NCBI GenBank assembly: GCA_963723165.1
Contig: CAVRPP010000011.1
Span: 62,001-126,000, forward strand
Direction of reading: 5' to 3'
DNA: 64,000 nucleotides
From: UBA4744 sp963723165
GTDB lineage: Bacteria > Actinomycetota > Acidimicrobiia > Spongiisociales > UBA4744
Under the pieces are notes generated by a model that saw nothing but the letters and a program-made list of their open reading frames with translations, was not told the origin of the DNA and made no database searches. Below, piece after piece: positions 1 to 8,893 of this stretch. The position numbers were made by a program, and so were the translations under genes. Position 1 is the first letter of the stretch. Every line of letters starts with the position of its first letter.

Positions 1-132
1 ATGGCGCAGGTGATCCGGGATGCACTCACGACCGGTTTCGTTACCGGGGTGGGGACGAGCTACGCCGTCCTGGCTGCCTGGACGATCGGAGGCTGGGTCG
101 CCACCGCCTGGGTCGTAGGGAGGCGCGCCTAG
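1..132 (+). CDS. C-terminal end of a membrane protein (start may lie outside the window)
   Basis: The open frame runs in from the left edge and ends at TAG 130-132. The visible 43 residues are hydrophobic with small residues (Gly, Ala, Thr, Val) and two Trp, ending in a short basic tail (GRRA), as expected of a last transmembrane helix with a cytoplasmic end. An ATG happens to be the first codon of the window, so it could be a complete 43-residue peptide. A truncated larger gene is more likely. The function is not recognisable. It lies 48 bp upstream of pncB on the same strand. Confidence 0.45.
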   Translation: MAQVIRDALTTGFVTGVGTSYAVLAAWTIGGWVATAWVVGRRA

Positions 133-180
133 GGATCTACCGTCGGGTTACCATCAGGATCATCCACTCTGGAGCCACGT

Positions 181-1743
181 TTGACGGCCGGGAAACGTAC
201 AGGGACCGACGGCATTCTCTTCACGGACCACTACCAACTGACCATGGCGCAGTTGTATTTCCGCCTGGGCATTCACGAGCAACCGGCGCAATTCGATCAC
301 TTCTTCCGGAGTTACCCCGACTATGGAGGCCATCAGGCCGGCTACTGCATCAATGCCGGCTTGGAATGGCTTCTGGACTGGATGGAGACTGCCCGCTTCA
401 GGGAAGACGATCTCGTCTACCTTGCAAGCTTGACCGGAATGACCGGACGACGGATGTTCGATGACGACTTCCTCGCCTGGCTCGGCGCCAACGGCCCGTT
501 CGAGGGTGTCAATCTCGAAGCCATTCCGGAGGGGAGGGTCGTTCACCCCAATATCCCGCTGACCGTGGTGCGCGGCCCGCTGGCGATGGCCCAGATACTC
601 GAGACGCCGCTTCTCAACCACCTCAACTACCAGACGCTCATCGCTACCAAAGCGTCGCGGGTAAACGAAGCGGGGCGGGGTCGGCCGGTGCTCGAGTTCG
701 GTCTCCGCCGGGCTCCCGATCGGGGAGCAAACGCTGGGTCGCGGGCGGCCCTGATCGGCGGCGCCGACTACACATCGAACGTTGGTGTGTCGCGATCGCT
801 GGGGATCACCTCAAAAGGAACACACGCTCACAGCCTGGTGCAGGTCTTCATGGCTCGGGGAGAAGGCGAGCTGGGAGCCTTCCGTGCGTACGCGGAGCGA
901 TACCCGGATGACTGTCTGCTGCTCGTCGACACCATCGATACGCTCGAGAGCGGAGTGCCGAACGCCATAACCGTCTTCGAGGAACTCCGGCGCAACGGTC
1001 ATGAGCCGGTCGGGATCCGCCTCGACTCAGGCGACCTGGCGTATTTGAGCATTCAGGCGGCGCAACGCCTCAACGAGGCGGGGTTCCCCGACGTATCTAT
1101 CGTGCTGTCGTCCAACCTCGATGAGCTGGCCATCTGGCAGATCATCTCCCAGATTGAAGAAGAGTCAGCCCGTTACGGTGTGGATCCGGTCCGGCTGATC
1201 GGACGACTCACCTACGGCGTTGGCACCCGGATGATCACCTCCCAGGGCGATTCGGCTCTGGACGGGGTCTACAAGCTCGTGGCGCTGCGCGAGGCCGGTA
1301 GCTGGGTTCCTGTGCTCAAAGTGTCGGAAGCCCGGGCCAAGATCCCCAACCCCGGGAAGAAGGAGACCTGGCGATTCTACGATCAACGCGGGACGGCCAC
1401 AGCCGATGTGCTGGGGGTCGAAGGCGAAGAGCCCCTTTCTGCAGACCGGGTGACACTCCACCACCCAACGGAGCACACGTCTCACCGAACCCTCGATCGC
1501 TCGGCTATCTCCGAAGTGGAACCGCTGGCCGTTGAAGTGCTGCGAGAAGGAGAGCTTGTGTACGAGCTTCCCCCATTGGACGATATCCGCGCCCGACGCC
1601 GGGCCGATCTCGACCGTCTCGATCCGGGCGTTCGCCGATTGATCAACCCCCACGTGTACCACGTTTCCTTGACCCGGGCACTCTGGGAGCTCAAGGTCGA
1701 CTCAGTGGAGAATGCGCGTCGGCCCCGATCGTCGAATCCTTGA
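181..1743 (+). CDS. pncB: Nicotinate phosphoribosyltransferase
   Basis: 520-residue NAPRTase-family protein. It joins nicotinate to PRPP (with ATP hydrolysis) to give nicotinate mononucleotide in the NAD salvage pathway, in the cytosol. The N-terminal signature TDHYQLTMAQLYF (residues 15-27) and the sheet with EFGLRRAPDRG (about 180-190), GTHAHSLVQ (about 218), LLVDTIDT and GIRLDSGDL are characteristic of the class that includes human NAPRT. The start is TTG 181, preceded by GGAG at 171-174; no better in-frame start is visible. It directly precedes a molybdenum-hydroxylase operon, which raises the possibility that nicotinate or a related N-heterocycle is a shared substrate (inference). The family assignment is firm; only the start codon is uncertain. 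Confidence 0.95.
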   Translation: MTAGKRTGTDGILFTDHYQLTMAQLYFRLGIHEQPAQFDHFFRSYPDYGGHQAGYCINAGLEWLLDWMETARFREDDLVYLASLTGMTGRRMFDDDFLAWLGANGPFEGVNLEAIPEGRVVHPNIPLTVVRGPLAMAQILETPLLNHLNYQTLIATKASRVNEAGRGRPVLEFGLRRAPDRGANAGSRAALIGGADYTSNVGVSRSLGITSKGTHAHSLVQVFMARGEGELGAFRAYAERYPDDCLLLVDTIDTLESGVPNAITVFEELRRNGHEPVGIRLDSGDLAYLSIQAAQRLNEAGFPDVSIVLSSNLDELAIWQIISQIEEESARYGVDPVRLIGRLTYGVGTRMITSQGDSALDGVYKLVALREAGSWVPVLKVSEARAKIPNPGKKETWRFYDQRGTATADVLGVEGEEPLSADRVTLHHPTEHTSHRTLDRSAISEVEPLAVEVLREGELVYELPPLDDIRARRRADLDRLDPGVRRLINPHVYHVSLTRALWELKVDSVENARRPRSSNP

Positions 1744-1771
1744 GATACAGGCCCCGGGACTAACCTGAGGG

Positions 1772-1785
1772 CAGGCGATCGCCTG
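1772..1785. promoter_or_regulatory. 14-bp perfect palindrome upstream of the Mo-hydroxylase operon, candidate operator
   Basis: CAGGCGATCGCCTG is a perfect inverted repeat with no spacer. It starts 6 bp after a -10-like hexamer TAACCT (1761-1766), so a transcript starting about 7 nt downstream of that hexamer would begin inside the palindrome. That is the usual place for a repressor site. The first gene of the operon starts at 1831. The regulator is unknown and no regulator gene is adjacent. Confidence 0.45.
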
Positions 1786-1830
1786 GACTGCTCACGCGAT
1801 TGCCATCGTCGAACAACGGGGTCGAAAATC

Positions 1831-2577
1831 ATGCAAACTGTCGTGGGCTATCACCGGCCCGAGAGCATCGAAGAGGCCATTTCGCTGCTCAACCGGGAGG
1901 ATATTGGGTCGGTACTCTTGGCCGGAGGGACTTCGCTGGTTGCCTCCCTGCCTTCCCAAGCGGTCGAGATCATTGACCTGCAGGCTATTGGATGTGATCA
2001 GATTCGGCCTGAGGGTACGAACCTCGAGATCGGGGCGATGACCCGGCTGACAGATCTGGCCTTGCACCCGTCGGTTCCGGAGCTGGTCCGTGACCTGGCA
2101 AAACGAGAAGGACCAAACACACTGCGCAACGCCGCGACGGTAGGTGGAACCGTCGCCACCGGGAACTTCGAGAGTGAATTGCTGGCGGGTCTCCTTGTTT
2201 TCGACGGTCGGATAACGCTGGCCGGATCGAGCGGGACATCCGGCCCGATTCCTCTCGACGAGCTGCTCGCCGATCGCGCCCGGCTGGAAGGCTCGATCAT
2301 CGTTGGGATCCACATCGAAACCGACGGTACGGCGGCAGCGGCCCGGACCGGCCGCACGCCGGCAGACACCTCGATCGTCGCCGCAGTGGGGCGTCGCTCC
2401 GCCGGGGATATCCGCGTAGCCGTGACCGGGATGGCCACTACCCCGATCCTCGTCGAGCCCGACGCTGTCGCCGATCTCGATCCTCCGGGAGACTTTCGGG
2501 GGAGCCCTGAATATCGACGCCATCTCGCCGGGACCCTTGTCCACCGGGTGGTTGACCAGCTGGGGGAGCCGTCATGA
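1831..2577 (+). CDS. Molybdenum hydroxylase, FAD-binding subunit (first system)
   Basis: 248 residues of the xanthine dehydrogenase / CO dehydrogenase medium subunit family (FAD_binding_5). The subunit carries electrons from the Mo/Fe-S part to NAD or another acceptor. Visible marks are LLAGGTSL (residues about 30-37), matching the pyrophosphate-binding AGGT turn, and LRNAATVGGTVATG (about 93-106), the second FAD loop. The C-terminal domain is short, so the protein is smaller than the usual 270-290 residues. Its ATG is preceded by an 87-bp gap containing a promoter-like hexamer and a palindrome. The stop overlaps the next gene's ATG (ATGA, 2574-2577), so the two subunits are translationally coupled. 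Confidence 0.88.
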   Translation: MQTVVGYHRPESIEEAISLLNREDIGSVLLAGGTSLVASLPSQAVEIIDLQAIGCDQIRPEGTNLEIGAMTRLTDLALHPSVPELVRDLAKREGPNTLRNAATVGGTVATGNFESELLAGLLVFDGRITLAGSSGTSGPIPLDELLADRARLEGSIIVGIHIETDGTAAAARTGRTPADTSIVAAVGRRSAGDIRVAVTGMATTPILVEPDAVADLDPPGDFRGSPEYRRHLAGTLVHRVVDQLGEPS

Positions 2578-5484
2578 GAATCAATCTGACGGTCAACGGC
2601 GACCCCCGTACATTCGACTGTGATTACCACGAGAGCCTGCGACGGGTACTGCGGCGAGAAGGCTTCTTCAGTGTCAGGTTCGGTTCGGAGACCGGCGAAA
2701 CCGGCGCCGATGCGGTGCTTGTCGACGGCCGACTGGTGTCGTCCGAGATCATGCTGGCCGCCCAGGCAGACGGACATGCGGTCGACACGGTCGAGGGACT
2801 GAGTCCCGGCCGGGGACTGCATCCCATCCAGGAGGCGTTTGTCACCGTCGGCGCCATCCAATCCGGGTATGCCACTCCGGCCATGGTCCTGGCCGCCAAA
2901 GCCCTGCTGGACGAAAACCCGGATCCGACCGACGCTGAAATCCGTGATGCGCTCACCGGCGTTCTCGACCGGGAAACCGGCTATCTGCGCCCGGTTGAGG
3001 CAATCCGTCGAGCAGCCGCCGTACTCCGCGGCGAAGGAGTTGAGCCGTTCGAGTCGGTGCTGGTTCGGCCACTGGTCGACTTCGACGGGAAGGCTGATTT
3101 TGACTCCGACGCACCTCCCCTCGATCTGCCTCCGGTGGCTCCGCGAGTGGTGCCGAGCCCGGAGGTGCCCGATACCCGGGTTGTAGGTAAACCTGAAGTA
3201 AAGGTTGATGCTTTGAAGTTGGTTAAAGGCAACCCGGCCTTTGTCGACGATGTGGAAATGCGGGGGATGCTCTACGCCAAGATGGTGTGGAGTCCTCACG
3301 CTCACGCCAGAATCGTGCGGATCGACGACACCCGGGCACGGGCGCTGCCCGGGGTGCGGGCGGTGTTGCACCACGAGAATGTGCCTCGCGTTCGGTATGC
3401 GTCGGGCGGTCAGAGTTACCCAAACCCGCTTCCGTACGATCAGGTCAGTTTTGACAACAAGGTCCGTCACGTCGGCGACCGGGTCGCAGTCGTTGCCGCA
3501 GACACCCTCGAAATCGCCGAAGCGGCTGTGCAGCTGATCGACGTGGAGTACGAGGTCCTTCCGGCCATATTTGATGAGAACCAGGCCATGGTCGAGGGGG
3601 CGCCGGTCATTCACGATGAGCCGGATATGGAAGGTGCTTTCGATGCAGCCCGGAACATCGTCCATCACATCCGCGCTGATGTCGGTGACGTCGAGGCCGG
3701 ATTTGCGGAAGCCGACCTGGTCTTCGAGAAGACCCTCCGGGTTCACCAGGTCCAGCCCGCTCCGATCGAACCGCACATTGCGATCGCCTGGCTCGACAGT
3801 GACGAACGGTTGGTTGTGCGTACCTCGACCCAGGTTCCGTTCCACGTTCGGCGGATGCTGGCGCCGCTGCTCGACCTGCCGGTTCGGCGGATCCGCGTCA
3901 TCAAACCGCGGATCGGGGGCGGATTCGGCGTGAAACAGGAGATGTTGATCGAGGATATCGTCGGTCATCTGGCCCTCGTCACCGGCAAACCGGTTCGACT
4001 CGAGTTGACTCGACACGAGGAGTTCGTGTCGAGCCGAACCAGGCATCCCCAGACCATCACGATGAAGACGGGTGTCAACCGCGACGGGAAACTGGTCGCT
4101 CAACAGATGCGAACCCTCGCAAACACGGGCCCGTACGGTACCCACGGGCTGACTGTGCAAATGGTCAGCGGATTGCGGGGCCTCAGTTCCTACAACTGTC
4201 CAAACAAACGTTTCGACTGCGACGTCGTATACACAAATGTCCCGGTGCCGGGCGCCTACCGAGGTTATGGAGCCCCGCAGGCTCTCTTTGCGCTCGAAGC
4301 CCACATGGACGACATCGCAGCCGGCATCGGCATGGATGTTCTCGCGTTCAAACGGATGAACTGGACCACTGTCGGTGACCCCCTCGACGTGGCCGCAGAA
4401 CTGGGGGAAGGCGCCGCGGAGATGAAGTTCATCCCCGTGGTCACCTCCAGCGGTTTGGAAGAGTGTGTCGCCCAGGGACAACGCGCCGTCGGCTGGCACC
4501 GCCGCACCGATCCCGACTGGCGGCAACCGGCCGACCGGCCTCATATCAGGCGGGGAATTGGCTTCGCGATGTGCATGCACGGCAGCGCCATTTCTGGTCT
4601 CGACATGGGTGGAGCCAGCATCAAAATCAACGATGACGGTTCATTCAATCTGCTGTTCGGGGCGACGGATCTCGGCACCGGAGCCGACACCATCCTGGCG
4701 CAGATCGCCGCGGAAGTGCTGGGGACGCCCGTGGAAGACATCGTCGTTTATGCGGCCGACACGGATATGACACCTTTTGATGTCGGGGCTTACGCCTCGA
4801 GCACGACGTACGTCTCGGGTATGGCCGTGAAGAAGGCTGCAGAGGAAGTGTCGCGCCAGATCGCCGATCGAGCCGCGCTCGATGCTCGACCTCAACACGC
4901 CCGGCGACATATCGCTGCGCGATCGCCGTGCCTGGGCTCCCGACGGCACTTCGGTGAGCCTCGCCGAGGTGGCGCTTCATTCGCTTCACCAGGATCAGCA
5001 ACACCAGATCATGGCTACCGCCTCGTACGTGGCCCCGGACTCTCCGCCGCCCTACGCCGCCCAGTTTGCCGAGGTCGAGGTCGACGTAGGCACCGGCCAG
5101 GTCACCGTGAACTCGCTGGTCATGGCCGTCGATTGTGGAGTCCCGATCAACCCTGTCACTTCGGCAGGTCAGGTCGAGGGAGGGATGATCCAAGCCCTGG
5201 GTTATGGCCATTGCGAGGAGATGGTCTACGACGAATCAGGGCGGATGGTCAACCCGAAGTTTGGGCCGTACAAGATCTATCGAGCGGACGAAGTCCCCCG
5301 CATCGAGGCCTACCTCGTTCAAACGATGGAGAAGAGTGGGCCGTTCGGGGCCAAGGCCATCGCCGAGATTCCCAAGGACGGGGTAGCGCCGGCTATTCGC
5401 AACGCGATCGCCAATGCCACCGGGGCCCGGATCGACAACCTCCCGTTGACTCCGGAGCGGGTGTGGGCGGCACTCAACGCATGA
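2574..5484 (+). CDS. Fused ferredoxin-like / molybdopterin-binding subunit of a selenium-dependent-type Mo hydroxylase; frameshifted near 4881
   Basis: Reconstructed length is about 969 residues. Residues 1-150 align with the 2Fe-2S subunit fold (VNGDP, TVEGLSPG, LHPIQEAF, ALLDENPDPTDAEIRDAL) but hold none of the eight cysteine ligands. The counterparts are S38, T43, D46, S56, S97, A100, D132 and E134; the only Cys there is C16. From about 215 the aldehyde-oxidase hammerhead and Moco domains follow: SPHAHARI, GGGFGVKQE, GAYRGYGAPQALF, GTGADT, and C-terminal GPFGAKAIAEIP with the catalytic Glu. The frame with GMAVKKAAEEVSRQIADRAA is open until one extra base at about 4870-4881. The next frame then gives MLDLNTPGDISLR to the natural stop at 5484. 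An indel in the sequence or a true mutation are both possible. Fused Fe-S/Mo architecture next to yqeB and yqeC matches selenium-dependent hydroxylases. The substrate (xanthine, nicotinate or other) is not determined. Confidence 0.82.
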
Positions 5485-5488
5485 AGCC

Positions 5489-6289
5489 ATGATGCCGGGG
5501 CGGGAGTCGCGGATCCTGTTCGAGCTCTCTGCCGCCGTCGCGGAGGGCCATCCGGTGGTGCTCGCAACCGTGATCGGGACCCATCGCTCGGCCCCCCGTC
5601 ACAGTGGCACCAAGATGCTGATCTTTGGTGACGGCACCACATCCGGGACGGTCGGTGGCGGCGAGATGGAATCGAGAGTGATCGCCGCGGCCGGCGAGGT
5701 CCTCTCCACGAACCGTCCGCGCCGGTTGGAATATGCTCTGGTGGACCCCCGACGAGGAGACCCGGGGGTCTGCGGAGGCGAAGTCGAGATCTACCTGGAG
5801 CCCTTTATGCCCCCTCATACTGTGTACGTCGTTGGTTGCGGCCATGTTGGCTCTGCCGTGGTCGATCTGGCTCACTGGATCGGATACCGCACCGTTGCGA
5901 TCGATGATCGCCCGGAGATGGTCACCGAGAAGGCGCTTCCGCACGCAGATCAACGAGTGGTCGGATCGCTGGCCGACGTTGCAGCCCCCATCGATCCGGA
6001 CTCCTCGATAGTGCTGGTCACCAGAAACGTTGACAGCGACGTACTTGTTGTTCCGCAAGCTCTGGCGAGTCCGGCGCGGTACATCGGCGTGATGGGGAGC
6101 ACGACCAGATGGAGAACCGTGGCGGCCCGGCTGGGCGATGCCGGTGTGACCGCCGCTGACCTCGAGCGCATTCACACACCCATCGGAATCGAACTGCAGG
6201 CGGAGACGCTCGAAGAGATAGCCGTCTCCATCATGTCGGAGATCATTCAGGTCAACCGCGCAGCAGCGACGGCGCCCGGGCCGGCGTGA
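5489..6289 (+). CDS. xdhC: XdhC/CoxI-family molybdenum-hydroxylase maturation protein
   Basis: 266 residues with the two typical parts. The N-terminal XdhC/CoxI domain shows THRSAPRHSGTKM and GTVGGGEMES (residues about 30-60). The C-terminal Rossmann-like XdhC_C domain shows YVVGCGHVGSAVV (about 112-124) and YIGVMGSTTRW (about 197). XdhC proteins bind Moco and help insert its sulfurated form into the hydroxylase in the cytosol. The ATG lies 4 bp after the Mo-subunit stop, and the stop overlaps the start of yqeB (GTGA, 6286-6289). The gene therefore belongs to the same operon and probably serves the enzyme encoded just upstream. It could also serve the second system at 8894-12371. Confidence 0.93.
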   Translation: MMPGRESRILFELSAAVAEGHPVVLATVIGTHRSAPRHSGTKMLIFGDGTTSGTVGGGEMESRVIAAAGEVLSTNRPRRLEYALVDPRRGDPGVCGGEVEIYLEPFMPPHTVYVVGCGHVGSAVVDLAHWIGYRTVAIDDRPEMVTEKALPHADQRVVGSLADVAAPIDPDSSIVLVTRNVDSDVLVVPQALASPARYIGVMGSTTRWRTVAARLGDAGVTAADLERIHTPIGIELQAETLEEIAVSIMSEIIQVNRAAATAPGPA

Positions 6290-7098
6290 GCCTCTTCGCC
6301 GATTGCCTGGTGGTCGTCCGGGGTGGAGGTGACCTCGCCACCGGCGTTGTGGCCCGTCTGCATCGAGCAGGGTTTCCGGTGATCGTCCTCGAGCTTGCCA
6401 CTCCGCTGGCCATCAGGCGCACCGTGTCCGTAGCCAGGGTGGTGCGAGAAGGAGCGGCCGCCATCGAGGAGCTCGATGTCCGTCGCGTTGATTCGCCCCG
6501 TGATGCTATTCGGGTGGCCGACTCCGGAGCCGTCCCCGTACTGGTGGACGAACGCCTGCCGGCCTTCCCGTCCCCGGTCGATGTGTTGGTCGACGCCCGC
6601 GTCGCCAAGGTCCCGCTAGACACCACGATCGATCAGGCGCGGCTGGTGGTCGCGCTCGGGCCCGGTTTTGAAGCCGGAGTCGACTGTCATGCCGTCGTGG
6701 AGACGATGCGCGGGCATCGACTTGGACGGGTGTTGTGGTCGGGCAGTGCGGCTCCGAACACAGGTGTACCCGGTCGGGTTGGAGGAAGATCTGCCGAGCG
6801 AGTGGTGCGATCCAACCGGTCAGGTCCCATTGTCTGGAATGTGGGCATAGGCGACATGGTTCTCGACGGCCAGATTCTTGGCACGGTTGCCGGTGAACCG
6901 ATTGCGGCGAATCTGGAGGGGGTGGTGCGCGGGCTCATCGATGCTGCCCGCCCGGCAACACCAGGATTGAAGATCGCCGATATCGACCCGCGCGGCGACC
7001 CGGGGGCCTGTTTTGAGATCTCCGACAAGGCCCTGGCGGTCGGCGGGGGAGTCCTCGAGGCAGTCCTGGTGTGGCTGAACGGGATCCGGACGGCGTGA
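6286..7098 (+). CDS. yqeB: YqeB/EF2563 family selenium-dependent molybdenum hydroxylase accessory protein
   Basis: 270 residues starting at a GTG that overlaps the xdhC stop. It begins with a Rossmann-like nucleotide-binding strand-loop (VVVRGGGDLATGV, residues about 9-21), followed by the family motif FPVIVLELATPLAIRRTVS and, near the C terminus, LKIADIDPRGDPGACFEIS. This family was linked by comparative genomics (Haft and Self) to a labile selenium cofactor in some molybdenum hydroxylases. The biochemical step is not established, to my knowledge. The next gene, yqeC, starts on an identical GTGA overlap. Together they make a selenium-dependent reading of this locus likely, though no selD or selenium-transfer gene is visible in the window. 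Confidence 0.9.
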   Translation: MSLFADCLVVVRGGGDLATGVVARLHRAGFPVIVLELATPLAIRRTVSVARVVREGAAAIEELDVRRVDSPRDAIRVADSGAVPVLVDERLPAFPSPVDVLVDARVAKVPLDTTIDQARLVVALGPGFEAGVDCHAVVETMRGHRLGRVLWSGSAAPNTGVPGRVGGRSAERVVRSNRSGPIVWNVGIGDMVLDGQILGTVAGEPIAANLEGVVRGLIDAARPATPGLKIADIDPRGDPGACFEISDKALAVGGGVLEAVLVWLNGIRTA

Positions 7099-7811
7099 CT
7101 GCAAGCTTGGCCCGGATGCTGGACCTCCTGGACCGGGAACTGGTGGCTTTCACCGGCGCCGGCGGCAAGTCGTCGCTAATGGTGCGACTCGGGTACGAGT
7201 TGGCCGGCGCCGGCCGTCGTGTCCTGGTCACCACGACCACCAAAATGGGTCGCGAGCAGCTCGAGGATCTTCCTGCCATCTGCAGGAGCCCTGCCCTGGA
7301 TGCGGTGACAGTTGCCCTGTCGACCCACCCCCTGGTGGCTCTGGTGACCGGTGGAGATGACCACAAAGCAACCGGGCCACCGCCCGGGTTGGTTGATGGA
7401 CTATTCGAGGCGTCGCCGGCGGACTATCTGCTCGTTGAGGCCGACGGTGCGCGAGGTCGATCCCTCAAGGTTCCCGGCCCCCACGAGCCGGTCATCCCGG
7501 CGACGACCACCACGGTGGTCGTCCTGATGGGCGTGGACGCGGTGGGTGGTCGGATTGCCGATGTCGCCCATCGGCCGGAGCGCGCGGCGGCCCTCACCGG
7601 CCTGGGGATCGGAGACCGTCTAGAAGTGGGACATTGCGTGGCAGTCCTGACCGACCCGCGCGGCGGTCTTCAGGGGGTGCCCCCGGGCGCCAGGGTGGTG
7701 GTGGCCCTCACGAAGACCGGGACCCCGGACACCGATCACGTGGCGGAACTCATCGCAGACCAGGTGGGTTCTCATCGCCGGGTTTCGGGCGTTGTGGTCG
7801 TGCCCGGCTGA
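7095..7811 (+). CDS. yqeC: YqeC-family selenium-dependent hydroxylase accessory protein (P-loop)
   Basis: 238 residues from GTG 7095, which overlaps the yqeB stop as GTGA. An in-frame GTG at 7071 would add 8 residues and is less likely. The N terminus has a Walker-A-like AFTGAGGKSSLM (residues about 16-27), then RRVLVTTTTKMG. The family signature YLLVEADGARGRSLKVPGPHEPVIP lies near the middle, in pieces LLVEADGARGR and GPHEPVIPA. YqeC is the second genomic marker of selenium-dependent molybdenum hydroxylases, and its exact activity is not known. It is the last gene of the first Mo-hydroxylase operon. The following gene has its own promoter. Confidence 0.9.
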   Translation: MTASLARMLDLLDRELVAFTGAGGKSSLMVRLGYELAGAGRRVLVTTTTKMGREQLEDLPAICRSPALDAVTVALSTHPLVALVTGGDDHKATGPPPGLVDGLFEASPADYLLVEADGARGRSLKVPGPHEPVIPATTTTVVVLMGVDAVGGRIADVAHRPERAAALTGLGIGDRLEVGHCVAVLTDPRGGLQGVPPGARVVVALTKTGTPDTDHVAELIADQVGSHRRVSGVVVVPG

Positions 7812-7812
7812 G

Positions 7813-7818
7813 TAGGCT
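7813..7818 (+). promoter_or_regulatory. -10 element of a leaderless promoter for the zinc dehydrogenase gene
   Basis: TAGGCT fits the actinobacterial -10 pattern TANNNT and lies 6 nt before ATG 7825, with no Shine-Dalgarno sequence between. Transcription would start at or next to the start codon. The same geometry recurs before nine other genes in the window. Confidence 0.6.
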
Positions 7819-7824
7819 GCGCGC

Positions 7825-8820
7825 ATGCGAGCTCAGTTGCTCAGCAAAGCCGGACCCATTGCAGATTCGCCCCTCGAATTCGGCGAAGTTGCCGATCCGA
7901 TACCGGCCGCAGGAGAGCTGCTTCTGTCGATTTCTGCGTGCGGTGTGTGCCGGACCGATCTGCAGCTGTGCGAAGGGGATCTTCCGGCGCGGGCGCTCCC
8001 GATCATCCCCGGACACCAGGCGGTAGGCAGTGTGCTTCGGGTGGGGGCCGGTGTGGAAGGTTGGTCGCCCGGGGATCGGGCCGGGGTTGGCTGGCTTGGG
8101 GCGACATGCGGAACGTGTGAGCTGTGCCACCGCGGTCTGGAAAACCTATGCCAGGAGACACGTTTTACCGGCTGGGATCGGGACGGAGGTTTTGCATCAC
8201 ACATGACCGTGCAGTCGGATTTTGCGTTCCCGCTGCCGTTGGGAATCGACGATCTCCACGCTGCGCCACTCCTCTGTGGAGGTGTCATCGGATACCGGGC
8301 GCTCAAGGTATCCGGCATCGAACCGGGCGGCAGACTGGGGCTGTTCGGGTTCGGGGCCTCCGCACTTCTGGCCATCCAGGTGGCCCTGCACTGGGGTTGT
8401 GAAGTCTTTGTCTTCACCCGATCGGACCGGGAGCGGACACGAGCCCTGGCGATGGGGGCCGTCTGGGCCGGTGGATACGATGCAACACCGCCTGTGAAGC
8501 TTCACGCAGCGGTGACGTTCGCCCCGGTCGGCTCGGTCGTTGTGGCCGCCCTCGCTTCGCTGGAACGCGGCGGGATCGTAGCCATCAACGCTATTCACCT
8601 CGATGAGGTACCCGCTTTCCCGTACGAGAACCTGTGGTGGGAACGACAGATCAGGAGCGTCGCCAACTTCACCCGGGCCGACGCTCGAGAGTTCCTCACA
8701 ATCGCAGGGGACTTGCCGATCCGGACGGTGGTCGACCGGTATCCCCTGTCTGAGGCCAACCGGGCGCTGGCGGATGTCCAGTTGGGGGCGGTCGGCGGCG
8801 CCGCGGTTGTGGAGATCTGA
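7825..8820 (+). CDS. Zinc-dependent alcohol dehydrogenase family protein
   Basis: 331-residue medium-chain dehydrogenase/reductase. Catalytic-zinc positions C39 (ACGVCRTD) and H64 are present, but the usual Gly-His-Glu is GHQ (H64-Q65). The structural zinc lobe CGTCELCHRGLENLC has all four Cys. The nucleotide-binding loop is GLFGFGASALLAIQ, followed by a Rossmann fold. The set-up matches the subfamily often annotated as zinc-binding alcohol dehydrogenase family 2. It should oxidise an alcohol or reduce an aldehyde with NAD(P); the substrate is unknown. It sits between two Mo-hydroxylase operons but is probably transcribed alone from a leaderless promoter. A link to heterocycle or aldehyde metabolism is only positional. 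Confidence 0.85.
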   Translation: MRAQLLSKAGPIADSPLEFGEVADPIPAAGELLLSISACGVCRTDLQLCEGDLPARALPIIPGHQAVGSVLRVGAGVEGWSPGDRAGVGWLGATCGTCELCHRGLENLCQETRFTGWDRDGGFASHMTVQSDFAFPLPLGIDDLHAAPLLCGGVIGYRALKVSGIEPGGRLGLFGFGASALLAIQVALHWGCEVFVFTRSDRERTRALAMGAVWAGGYDATPPVKLHAAVTFAPVGSVVVAALASLERGGIVAINAIHLDEVPAFPYENLWWERQIRSVANFTRADAREFLTIAGDLPIRTVVDRYPLSEANRALADVQLGAVGGAAVVEI

Positions 8821-8893
8821 ACCGGAACCCATGGTGTGAATCAGGAGGGCTGCATCACCGGCTAGGTTGATGAATGGCTAGGAAAGGTGCGCA

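Noticed and set aside
1998..4580. 860-residue open frame on the minus strand
   Set aside because: It is the antisense shadow of the FAD and Mo subunit genes, which carry full family motifs on the plus strand; its translation shows no family and the usual codon-mirror composition.
2574..5484. Selenocysteine in the Mo hydroxylase
   Set aside because: No in-frame TGA occurs at an active-site position; the selenium in this enzyme class is a labile ligand and not selenocysteine.
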